64,000 bases of DNA, from assembly GCF_002072955.1 (NCBI RefSeq), contig NZ_LPUF01000002.1, positions 310,001 through 374,000 on the forward strand, read 5' to 3'. Positions 43,914 to 51,458 of this stretch are shown here, piece after piece. Below the pieces are notes generated by a model. The model was not told the origin of the DNA, made no database searches, and saw only the letters and a list, made by a program, of their open reading frames with translations. The stretch's first letter is position 1. Each line of letters opens with the position of its first letter. This DNA comes from Methyloprofundus sedimenti (lineage in GTDB: Bacteria; Pseudomonadota; Gammaproteobacteria; Methylococcales; Methylomonadaceae). The translations under genes and the position numbers were made by a program.

Positions 43914-44811
43914 ACACTGGCAAGATAGTAAAGAGCGCAGCACTCCCCTCGCGCTAAAAGCGATACGCTGGATTGCTTTACATTTAGGCCGCCCTGCTGC
44001 GCGTGCGCTGCTTTACCCGATCACCGGCTACTATTTATTGTTCGCCAAACCTCAGCGCCAGGCCTCACTAGAATATCTAACACGCATATTAAAACGCAAA
44101 GCCACCTGGCTGGATAGCGCAAAACATATACACACGTTTGCCGCTACTATTCTTGATCGTGTTTATTTACTCACCGGTCAATTTGAAAAACTAGATATTA
44201 CTTTCCCCGCTGAAAACGTCCCCCGAACATATAGTAAAAATGGGGTCGGCTGCTTATTACTAGGCAGTCATATCGGCAGCTTTGAAGTGTTACGCAGTTA
44301 TGCAGTGAGCAATTCTCCCTTGCCCATTAAAATTTTGATGTATGAACATCAATCCCCGATGATCGTGCAAGTACTTAACGCACTCAATTCAGACGTAGCC
44401 AATACACTGATCACCCTGGATGGCTCACCCAGCGGACTGTTAAAAGTAAAAGAAGCTATCGATAGCGGCACAACCGTTGGCTTATTAGGTGACCGCATTT
44501 TGGGTGAAGGCACAGAAAAAACCGTTATCTGCACACTGCTAGGCGAACCCGTTAGAATGTCCACTGCGCCTATTCTTATGGCATCTGCTTTAAAAGTGCC
44601 GCTGATTGTATTTTTCGGCATCTACTTAGGTGGCAATCGCTATAAAATTCACTTTGAATTACTTGCCGAAGAAGTTATTTTGCATCGCAAAACCAGACAA
44701 CAAGATATACAGGCCTATACGCAGAAATACGTCGATATACTAGAAAAACAAATGCTGGAAACACCTTATAACTGGTTTAATTTTTATGATTATTGGCAAA
44801 AAGATGAATGA
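43906..44811 (+). CDS. LpxL/HtrB-type lysophospholipid acyltransferase
   Basis: A protein of about 301 residues of the lipid A acyltransferase-like family: LYPITGYYLLFAKPQRQASLEYL, the catalytic HX4E motif in LLGSHIGSFEVLRSYAV, and GLLGDRILGEGTEK. A textbook AAGGAGGAG site precedes ATG 43906, which overlaps the stop of the ligase-hotdog gene. Such acyltransferases are part of aryl polyene and xanthomonadin clusters, where they are thought to attach the polyene acid to a glycolipid head at the inner membrane. Confidence 0.9.
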   Translation: MTKHWQDSKERSTPLALKAIRWIALHLGRPAARALLYPITGYYLLFAKPQRQASLEYLTRILKRKATWLDSAKHIHTFAATILDRVYLLTGQFEKLDITFPAENVPRTYSKNGVGCLLLGSHIGSFEVLRSYAVSNSPLPIKILMYEHQSPMIVQVLNALNSDVANTLITLDGSPSGLLKVKEAIDSGTTVGLLGDRILGEGTEKTVICTLLGEPVRMSTAPILMASALKVPLIVFFGIYLGGNRYKIHFELLAEEVILHRKTRQQDIQAYTQKYVDILEKQMLETPYNWFNFYDYWQKDE

Positions 44812-45037
44812 CTTTTTAGAGATATGAGACACTAAAAGTGAAGTTGTGTGACACTTTGTAAAATGTTTGATAAAAAATATCCTATATGCGCATATATTGT
44901 TGAAACAGGACATTCCATGCTTTTGGGTAAACCAATAGAAGGAGACGCATTATTCGCGATCGATGCGCTTCATATTTTACCTTTATGAACGAAAAACGCC
45001 TTATAACGAGTTTAATTTATATTATTATTGCACAACA

Positions 45038-45472
45038 ATGAACGATAAAGTTTTAAACCAAACACAGTTCGCACACCTGATTCCTCATGCAGGTTCAATG
45101 ATGTTAATTGATCAAGTGGATTCATGGAGTGATAAACAAATTAATTGTTCAACTCAATCACATTTAGCGAGTGATAACCCGTTACGCTTAAATAATAGCT
45201 TATCAGCAATGCATCTGATCGAATATGGTGCGCAGTCTATGGCAATACACGGAGGCCTGCTATCAGGTCAATCTTCACCCGGATTTTTGGCGGCTGTGCG
45301 GGGTGCGCATTTTCATATTGATAACCTGGATACCATTACCAGCTCACTGCATATAGAAGCCTGCGCAGAGCTAAAAATCGAAAACGGGGCCGTCTATGCG
45401 TTTCGCATTATCGATAGCCATAATGTGTTACTGCTTGATGCCCGAGCAACTGTTATTCATACCCAAGCATGA
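45038..45472 (+). CDS. 3-hydroxyacyl-ACP dehydratase-like hotdog protein (ApeP-like)
   Basis: A protein of about 144 residues starting at ATG 45038; a longer frame from 44963 adds an implausible leader. HLIPHAGSMMLIDQVDSW is the FabZ-like active-site helix region with the catalytic histidine, and NSLSAMHLIEYGAQSMAIHGG carries the acidic partner (glutamate in HLIEYGAQ). SPGFLAAVRGAHFHIDNL is a typical hotdog strand. This matches the ApeP-type dehydratase that forms the conjugated double bonds. It overlaps the reductase gene by four bases. Confidence 0.87.
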   Translation: MNDKVLNQTQFAHLIPHAGSMMLIDQVDSWSDKQINCSTQSHLASDNPLRLNNSLSAMHLIEYGAQSMAIHGGLLSGQSSPGFLAAVRGAHFHIDNLDTITSSLHIEACAELKIENGAVYAFRIIDSHNVLLLDARATVIHTQA

Positions 45473-46188
45473 AAAAAGCACTGATTACTGGCGGTAGTGG
45501 CGATATTGGTTCTGCTATTTGCACTCGCCTCGCACAAGATAATATCCATGTTATTGTGCATAGCAACCACAACTTCGACAAAGCACAACAGGTTGTCGAC
45601 AGCATCAAACGACAAGGCGGTTCAGCAGAAGCTGTCGCATTTGATGTGTGCGATGTACAAGCGTGCGAAGAGGCCGTTAAACAACTCTCTGCATCTGGCT
45701 TGATTCAAATCATTATCAATAATGCCGGCATACATCGTGATGCGCCTTTAGTGGGTATGAGCAGAAAAAACTGGAGTGATGTCATTGATGTCTCTTTGCA
45801 TGGTTTTTACAATGTCACTCAGCCTTTACTAATGCCGATGATCCAAAGCCGCTGGGGACGTATTATCAATATGTCATCGGTTGCTGGTGTGATGGGCAAT
45901 CGCGGACAATGCAATTATTCCGCAGCAAAAGCCGCCTTAAACGGCGCGACAAAATCACTCGCCCAGGAGCTCGCCTCGCGCAAAATCACTGTGAATGCCA
46001 TTGCCCCAGGGATTATTCAAGGCAGCATGACCGAAAACAGTTTTGATGCCCAGGCTATTAAAAATATCGTGCCTATGAAACGCGCAGGTAAACCCGAAGA
46101 AGTTGCCGCCCTCGCCGCCTTTCTATGTTCTGATGATGCCAGCTATATCTCCGGACAAATCATCAATATCAATGGTGCGATGGCGTAA
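45469..46188 (+). CDS. 3-oxoacyl-ACP reductase (FabG/ApeQ-like)
   Basis: A 239-residue classical short-chain dehydrogenase with ALITGGSGDIGSAIC (NADPH-binding glycines), NNAGIHRD, INMSSVAGVMG with the catalytic serine, and NYSAAKAALNG with the YxxxK pair. NAIAPGIIQGSM and the C-terminal YISGQIININGAMA are FabG-like. It reduces the 3-keto group between condensation and dehydration in polyene synthesis (ApeQ role). ATGA overlap with the dehydratase gene shows coupling. Confidence 0.92.
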   Translation: MKKALITGGSGDIGSAICTRLAQDNIHVIVHSNHNFDKAQQVVDSIKRQGGSAEAVAFDVCDVQACEEAVKQLSASGLIQIIINNAGIHRDAPLVGMSRKNWSDVIDVSLHGFYNVTQPLLMPMIQSRWGRIINMSSVAGVMGNRGQCNYSAAKAALNGATKSLAQELASRKITVNAIAPGIIQGSMTENSFDAQAIKNIVPMKRAGKPEEVAALAAFLCSDDASYISGQIININGAMA

Positions 46189-46282
46189 TAGCCGCAACTG
46201 TCACTCTATGCTTTGAACAGAAATCTACCCAACCGAACACAGGTTCCCGATAAATACAACAAGGAAATGACAGGGTATTTAT

Positions 46283-47614
46283 ATGGAAAGGAATAATAAT
46301 ACAATAATGAATAACACTCAACAAAACCACTACGAAGCATTAGTCATCGGCGGGGGACCTGCAGGAACAACCATTGCCAGCTTACTCGCTGACAAAGGGC
46401 ATGCGATATGTTTGCTGGAAAAGGCACATCACCCGCGTTTTCATATTGGCGAATCCTTATTGCCGATGAATTTGCCCATTTTAGAAAAACTTGGTGTGCT
46501 CGAACAAATCGACGCTATTGGTATGAAAAAATACGCAGCTGAATTCAACTCTCTCGAAACTTCTCTAGCCAGGGATACGTTCTATTTTGCTAAAGCGGCA
46601 AACAAAAACCACCCTTTTGCATATCAGGTCAGGCGTTCTGAGTTTGATGAGATCTTATTTAGAAATTGCCAAAAAAAAGGGGTCACCGCTCTCGAAGGAA
46701 TGACCGTAACAGACATAGATCTGGATAGTTCACTTAAAAAGATTAAAGCAACCGATGCTCAAGGCAAACTGCATGAATTTACAGCTGGTTATCTGATTGA
46801 CGCTTCAGGACGTGATACCGTTCTGGCGCAACAACTGAACAGCAAACAAAAAAATCCAAAACATAAAATGGCTGCTATTTATGGACATTTCCGTAATGTT
46901 GCACGCAGAACGGGTAAAGATGAAGGCAATATCAGTATTTACTGGTTTCAACATGGCTGGATATGGCTGATTCCGCTAAAAGATGGCCTGATGAGTATTG
47001 GTTGTGTTTGTTGGCCTGCGTATTTAAAAACTCGCCAAACATCCTTAGACCTTTTTTTACATCAAACCTTAGAGTGTGTACCTGAAATAAGATTGCGCAT
47101 GCAAGGTGCTCTACTTGATGGTGAAGCTCAGGCAACAGGCAATTATTCTTATCAATCCAGCATCATGTCAGGCAGTGGTTTTTTATTGATTGGCGATGCC
47201 TATGCTTTTGTAGACCCGGTTTTTTCCAGTGGCGTTTATTTAGCAATGCAAAGCGCCTCTAACGGAGCAGAGCTGGTGGATCAGCTGCTCAAAAAAAGCC
47301 CTCAAGGCAAACAACTAACAACCCGGTTTGAAGATTCTGTAGCAGAAGAAATCAATGCCTTTTGCTGGTTTATTTATCGTTTTAATAGCCCGGCTTTACA
47401 CAAGTTATTAATGTCATCTGATGAGGCCAGCCAGCACCCTGTTAAACAAAAGTTGAAATCAGCCGTTATCTCCGTTTTAGCTGGAGATGCTTATAATGCG
47501 CAGATTAAACTGCCCTTACTGGCGTTTAAATTGCTTTATTTCATTAATAAACTCAACCAATATAAACAAAATCGCGCATTTACTCTATTTAAAAAACAGC
47601 AAATGGGGGAGTAG
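46283..47614 (+). CDS. Flavin-dependent halogenase-like oxidoreductase (FDH4)
   Basis: A 443-residue flavoprotein with ALVIGGGPAGTTIASLLAD, FHIGESLLPMNLPILEKLGV, the twin lysines 82-83 in GMKKYAAEF at the catalytic position, the full halogenase motif WIWLIP in HGWIWLIPLKDG, and GDAYAFVDPVFSSGVYLA. This is the closest of the five to the well-known pyrrole/phenol carrier-dependent halogenases by these motifs. It is the last gene of the plus-strand operon after the ketoreductase. Its last codons GGG GAG TAG lie in the BIME beginning at 47606, so the gene end was shaped by the repeat. Confidence 0.85.
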   Translation: MERNNNTIMNNTQQNHYEALVIGGGPAGTTIASLLADKGHAICLLEKAHHPRFHIGESLLPMNLPILEKLGVLEQIDAIGMKKYAAEFNSLETSLARDTFYFAKAANKNHPFAYQVRRSEFDEILFRNCQKKGVTALEGMTVTDIDLDSSLKKIKATDAQGKLHEFTAGYLIDASGRDTVLAQQLNSKQKNPKHKMAAIYGHFRNVARRTGKDEGNISIYWFQHGWIWLIPLKDGLMSIGCVCWPAYLKTRQTSLDLFLHQTLECVPEIRLRMQGALLDGEAQATGNYSYQSSIMSGSGFLLIGDAYAFVDPVFSSGVYLAMQSASNGAELVDQLLKKSPQGKQLTTRFEDSVAEEINAFCWFIYRFNSPALHKLLMSSDEASQHPVKQKLKSAVISVLAGDAYNAQIKLPLLAFKLLYFINKLNQYKQNRAFTLFKKQQMGE

Positions 47615-47681
47615 GCTTTAGCCTACACGAGTCGTTATCTTTTTAAATGTGCCAATACGTGTAGGCTATAGTCTACTCCCC
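47606..47681. repeat. BIME (paired REP), GGGGAGTAGGCT class, copy 1
   Basis: Outer arms read GGGGAGTAGGCTTTAGCCTA and, inverted at the other end, TAGGCTATAGTCTACTCCCC. Each arm is itself palindromic around GGCTTTAGCC. The central ACGAGTCGTTATCTTTTTAA is shared with copy 2 at 49623-49697. The two copies flank a RAYT gene in direct orientation, the classical REP-RAYT arrangement. The left edge provides the stop codon of FDH4 and the right edge contributes the stop codon of the RAYT gene. Confidence 0.85.
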
Positions 47682-47882
47682 TAACTTTCGTAAATACCAT
47701 AAAAGCGTTGCTGTGCATCTTTTAAATCAGCCTTAACTGCATTGTTTCTTATATAGTTATAAGTGAGTACAAAATGTCGCTCATCGCGGATTACTTTATC
47801 AAAATAATCTCTTTCCCATAGTTTTCCATGCCTTGCCAGATATTTATTTACCAATAATGCTGATCCGCCCTTTATTCTTTTC

Positions 47883-49284
47883 GGCTCTTCCCGACTTCGC
47901 GGGGTAGTCACTATATGTAGTATATTGCTATTTGATTATTTAGGTGCAGGCTGGGTATGATAGCCATCTTTTTAGACGGCAAACTTTAAATAAATGAACC
48001 CGATATTGTTACAAATTCCTTTGGATTTACCCGATGTGCAAATAGAGGCATTTGATACTGAGTCTAAAAAAGGAATTATTATTAAAGTCCAAAGTACATG
48101 CAAAGGCACAACTTGTCGGCAATGCCATCAGCCTATCGATAAGTTTTATGGCTATGGCAAAGAAATTACGTTACGCCATTTACCGATCTTTGAACAGTCC
48201 GTCTGGATTAAGATCAAACCGAAGCGTTACCAATGCCCTTATTGTGATCAAGGCCCGACAACCACTCAGCGCTGTAGTTGGTATGATCAAAAAAGCCCAC
48301 ATACTAAAGCCTATGAACAGTGGATATTGCGCGACCTAATCAATAGCACAATAACCGACATCAGTATCAAACGTGGCATTAATGAAGCGGCTGTTGAAGG
48401 CATTATTAATCGTTATATTCGTCAAGAAGTGGATTGGGAGACAATAAAAAGCCTGCCATTACTTGGACTTGATGAGATTGCGTTAAAAAAAGGACATAAA
48501 GATTTTGTTGTTATCATTTCAGGGATCAATGAAGGCGGAGAAAAATGCATTTTGGCCGTATTGCCAAATCGCAAAAAGGAAACAGTAAAAATATTTCTAC
48601 AAAGCATTCCCGTGGAAATTAAAAGAACAATACAACGTGCCTGCGTTGATATGTATGACGGCTACAGTAATGCAGTGTATGAGGAACTTTATGGCGTTGA
48701 GGTTGTGGTTGATCGATTCCATGTGACCAAAAGCTATCGAGCCTGTGCAGACAACGCAAGAATAAAAGAGATGAAAACACTGAAAAAGACGCTTTCTAGT
48801 GAGGATTATGCCCAACTGAAAGGCGTGATGTGGTTATTCCGAAAATCACTCTGGGACTTGAATGAAGAGCAACAAATTAAATTAATACAACTCTTTAATT
48901 ATGCGCCAGAGCTTAAGCAAATTTATATTTATCGGGAAGCATTGACGGGTATTTTTAACCGACCTTTAAGTAAAAGTCAGGCAGAAGCTGAGCTAAATTC
49001 ATGGGTCGAGCAGGTTAGAAATCTGAAGTTGGACTGTTTCAACTCATTTATAGTGACCTTACAAAACTGGCAGCATGAAATCACTAATTATTTTCTTCGC
49101 CGTGAAACCAGTGGTTTTGTAGAAGGACTGAATAACAAAATTAAGGTGATCAAAAGACGTTGCTATGGCATTTATGATATAGGGCGTTTATTTCAGCATA
49201 TTTGGCTTGATGTCGAAGGCCGACGTTTATTCGGATATGCTTAACACTATATGTTGTGGTCACCCCGCGAAATCGGGAAGAGCC
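47883..49284 (+). mobile_element. ISL3-family insertion sequence, complete
   Basis: A 1402-base element. Terminal inverted repeats begin GGCTCTTCCCGA at both ends and continue TTCGCGGGGT with one mismatch over 23 bases (47883-47905 and 49262-49284). It is flanked by a perfect 8-base target duplication TTCTTTTC at 47875-47882 and 49285-49292. Insertion was into the RAYT gene. The perfect duplication and intact transposase frame suggest a recent event. Confidence 0.95.
47994..49244 (+). CDS. ISL3-family transposase
   Basis: A 416-residue transposase with an N-terminal zinc finger (CKGTTCRQCHQ and YQCPYCDQG). A DDE catalytic core follows, its acidic residues lying in LLGLDEIALKKGHKDFVVII, CVDMYDGYSNAV and the C-terminal TSGFVEGLNNKIKVIKRRCYG glutamate. 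This is the IS204/IS1001/IS1096/IS1165 group. The frame is intact from ATG 47994 and ends 40 bases before the right inverted repeat. Confidence 0.95.
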   Translation: MNPILLQIPLDLPDVQIEAFDTESKKGIIIKVQSTCKGTTCRQCHQPIDKFYGYGKEITLRHLPIFEQSVWIKIKPKRYQCPYCDQGPTTTQRCSWYDQKSPHTKAYEQWILRDLINSTITDISIKRGINEAAVEGIINRYIRQEVDWETIKSLPLLGLDEIALKKGHKDFVVIISGINEGGEKCILAVLPNRKKETVKIFLQSIPVEIKRTIQRACVDMYDGYSNAVYEELYGVEVVVDRFHVTKSYRACADNARIKEMKTLKKTLSSEDYAQLKGVMWLFRKSLWDLNEEQQIKLIQLFNYAPELKQIYIYREALTGIFNRPLSKSQAEAELNSWVEQVRNLKLDCFNSFIVTLQNWQHEITNYFLRRETSGFVEGLNNKIKVIKRRCYGIYDIGRLFQHIWLDVEGRRLFGYA

Positions 49285-49622
49285 TTCTTTTCATTATTTC
49301 TTTCAGTTGTTGGTTTTTCTGAAACAACAAATGTATATGATTTGGCATAATACTGTATGCAATTAACCTATAAAATTCAGGATCTAACTGTTTTAGGTGA
49401 CTAAAAATAATATTAATCGCATCACCATTTAGATAACAACCTTTATTTGATTGATCACAGTAGCTATCAATGTTCATTTGTTTTTACGAGATGCTTAAAT
49501 CGGGTGTTTGATTAACTCGATGTAAATAATCATCAACACTATCATGCGTACGAAAAGTAACGAACTGAATAACATTTAACTTATTATAGTGATTTAAAAC
49601 CTTTTTATTCATGCATACCTTT

Positions 49623-49697
49623 GGGGAATAGCTTTAGCCTGCACGAGTCGTTATCTTTTTAAATGTGTCTATACGTTTAGGCTAAAGCCTACTCCCC
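49623..49697. repeat. BIME (paired REP), GGGGAGTAGGCT class, copy 2
   Basis: The second copy reads GGGGAATAGCTTTAGCCTGC at its left and TAGGCTAAAGCCTACTCCCC at its right, with the same central ACGAGTCGTTATCTTTTTAA as copy 1 and in the same orientation. Left-arm differences (GGAATAG) show some decay. The right end overlaps the end of FDH5, whose last codons GGG GAG TAG are the repeat itself. Confidence 0.85.
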
Positions 49698-51284
49698 GAA
49701 TGCAGCAAAAATATCCTGCAAATGCTTAGTGCTAACCTCCTGCATTTCAGGCGCATGCTTTTTTAATTCAGGAAATGACCGCGTTGCTTCAGTTGTAATT
49801 TCATTTGCCAGCTGCTTAATAAATGCCATGTTCTTATTCAGCTGTTGCTGCAATTCTGCATCACTCTGCTGCTTATGCAAATCCTTATTCAGTTGCTGTA
49901 TAAACTCGATCCGACTGTAATTCAAAAAAATGTCACTCATATCCTGTGTCGATAAATCTGTCTCGGCCCAGTGACGGAATAGACCTTGCATTTGGGAATT
50001 CAGCTGATATATCTGCTGCAGGGTGATTGATGCAGATTGCATAAACTCCAGGTCAGTTAATTTATTGCTGAAAAATAATAACGCGATCCCGCTCCAATAA
50101 AGAGTGAAGTCCCAGATAACTTTTATTGTCATCACCCTGGCATTCCCCATAATAGGATATTGATCTGCATAAACAGGACCGAATGCTATAAACATGATAC
50201 GAAATAGTTTCTCATACGTCTCTGTTGCTAAAGTAATGTCTTCTCCCGCATACTGTTTAACAATCAGTTCAGTAATAAAACTGTTATTCATGGCAATAAA
50301 ATCACTACCTGGCGAGTAAAATGGATCAAGAAAAACACCAGCATCACCCGTAATGGCCCAGCCATCCGCTGAAAACATTTTTTTGCAATTATATGAATAA
50401 TGTTTCAAGGTGAGAAAATCCTGCAACTGATCCAAATGCTGATCAATAATCGCGGCAAATTGAGGTTCATGTTTTTCCAGCCACACTATTGCTCGCTCAA
50501 AGGTATTGAATTCAGCATAAGGGTGAATATTAGGGTCTGCCACAATACCTATGCTGGTTGCACCTGATGAGAGAGGAATAATCCAGACCCAGTAGCCTTT
50601 GCCTAGTAAGTGATTGGTACTCAACCACCGGGGTTCTTTTACCCGATCTTGCCATTGTTGTTCGGACGTCCACTCATCCACCTTGATCACATGATTGATT
50701 CTAAACCAGGAGGCATTAACATCATGATATGCAGGTTTTGCAAGTTTCAATTTTCTCTTCAACACGCCCATGCGCCCGCTTGCATCGATCAACCATTTGC
50801 TGTGAACGGAGCTTTCCTGCCCATTCTGTAAAAGCGTAATTTGATGATTATATTTACCTACAGAAATATCTTTTATTTTACAGCTATCCTGAAAATCAAT
50901 ACCCAGAGAGAGACATCGCTTGATTAATGCATTCTCAAATCGTCCTCTATCTATTTGATAGCTTTTTGAGAATGGATAAATACTCGGCCCAAGCTCAATG
51001 CGCTTTGCAATATCCTGATTATCCCGATAGCTATAAAAAAATCGTAAGCCTAATTTAGGCAGTTCATTTTCCAGCTCAGCCTTCAATCTCAAAATTTCTT
51101 CAAAGTAATAACTGGCTATTTCTACCGAAGATTCACCTACTTTATGCGCTGCTTCGGGCATAGGGTAAGTTGCCTTTTCTACAACCAGGATGCTGATATT
51201 ATTGATTTTTCGCCTAAGCTGAATTGCCAATGTTAATCCAGACAATCCACCGCCCATAATAAGGACATCATACGCTTTAAGCAT
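49689..51284 (-). CDS. Flavin-dependent halogenase-like oxidoreductase, long form (FDH5)
   Basis: A 531-residue protein, longer than the other four. It has VLIMGGGLSGLTLAIQL, KVGESSVEIASYYFEEIL, lysine 77 in ELPKLGLRFF at the catalytic-lysine position, the motif WVWIIP in GYWVWIIPLSSG, and GDAGVFLDPFYSPGSDFIA, followed by a helical C-terminal extension of about 150 residues. The GESSVEI form belongs to a separate branch of the tryptophan-halogenase-like superfamily whose chemistry is largely unknown. It lies upstream of BIME copy 2 and downstream of the CrtI-like gene, same strand. Confidence 0.75.
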   Translation of the reverse strand: MLKAYDVLIMGGGLSGLTLAIQLRRKINNISILVVEKATYPMPEAAHKVGESSVEIASYYFEEILRLKAELENELPKLGLRFFYSYRDNQDIAKRIELGPSIYPFSKSYQIDRGRFENALIKRCLSLGIDFQDSCKIKDISVGKYNHQITLLQNGQESSVHSKWLIDASGRMGVLKRKLKLAKPAYHDVNASWFRINHVIKVDEWTSEQQWQDRVKEPRWLSTNHLLGKGYWVWIIPLSSGATSIGIVADPNIHPYAEFNTFERAIVWLEKHEPQFAAIIDQHLDQLQDFLTLKHYSYNCKKMFSADGWAITGDAGVFLDPFYSPGSDFIAMNNSFITELIVKQYAGEDITLATETYEKLFRIMFIAFGPVYADQYPIMGNARVMTIKVIWDFTLYWSGIALLFFSNKLTDLEFMQSASITLQQIYQLNSQMQGLFRHWAETDLSTQDMSDIFLNYSRIEFIQQLNKDLHKQQSDAELQQQLNKNMAFIKQLANEITTEATRSFPELKKHAPEMQEVSTKHLQDIFAAFGE

Positions 51285-51458
51285 TATTGTTCTCCGATAC
51301 GAAGGTATCTCTGATATACGTGATTGGGAAAGCGGGCCTTAGACTGACTTTATCGCTATTAAAAAATATCTAAGCTTAGTTTAGATCGTACTAAATACGT
51401 ATTAGTATAATCAGTTTGCTCAAAGTATTATATCAATCCAGCCTGATTTTATGCACTA

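Larger units (their letters stand above)
47681..49612 (-). pseudogene. REP-associated tyrosine transposase (RAYT), disrupted
   Basis: The gene reads from ATG 49612 (MNKKVLNHYNKLNVIQFVTF) with an in-frame TAA at the point of DLSIS, then resumes in the same frame through EFYRLIAYSIMPNHIHLLF, which holds the HUH motif HIH. It is broken by an ISL3 element after LKEIMKR. Beyond the IS it continues as IKGGSALLVNKYLARHGKLWERDYFDKVIRDERHF, with the conserved C-terminal WERDYFDKVIRDERHF. Removing the IS and one 8-base duplication restores the frame exactly. RAYTs are single-strand nucleases that mobilise REP sequences; this copy is dead by nonsense and insertion. It is flanked by two copies of its presumed cognate BIME. 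Confidence 0.88.

Noticed and set aside
47681-47911. Separate small gene beginning MTTPRSREEP
   Set aside because: Its first codons come from the ISL3 inverted repeat; the rest is the C-terminal part of the RAYT pseudogene.
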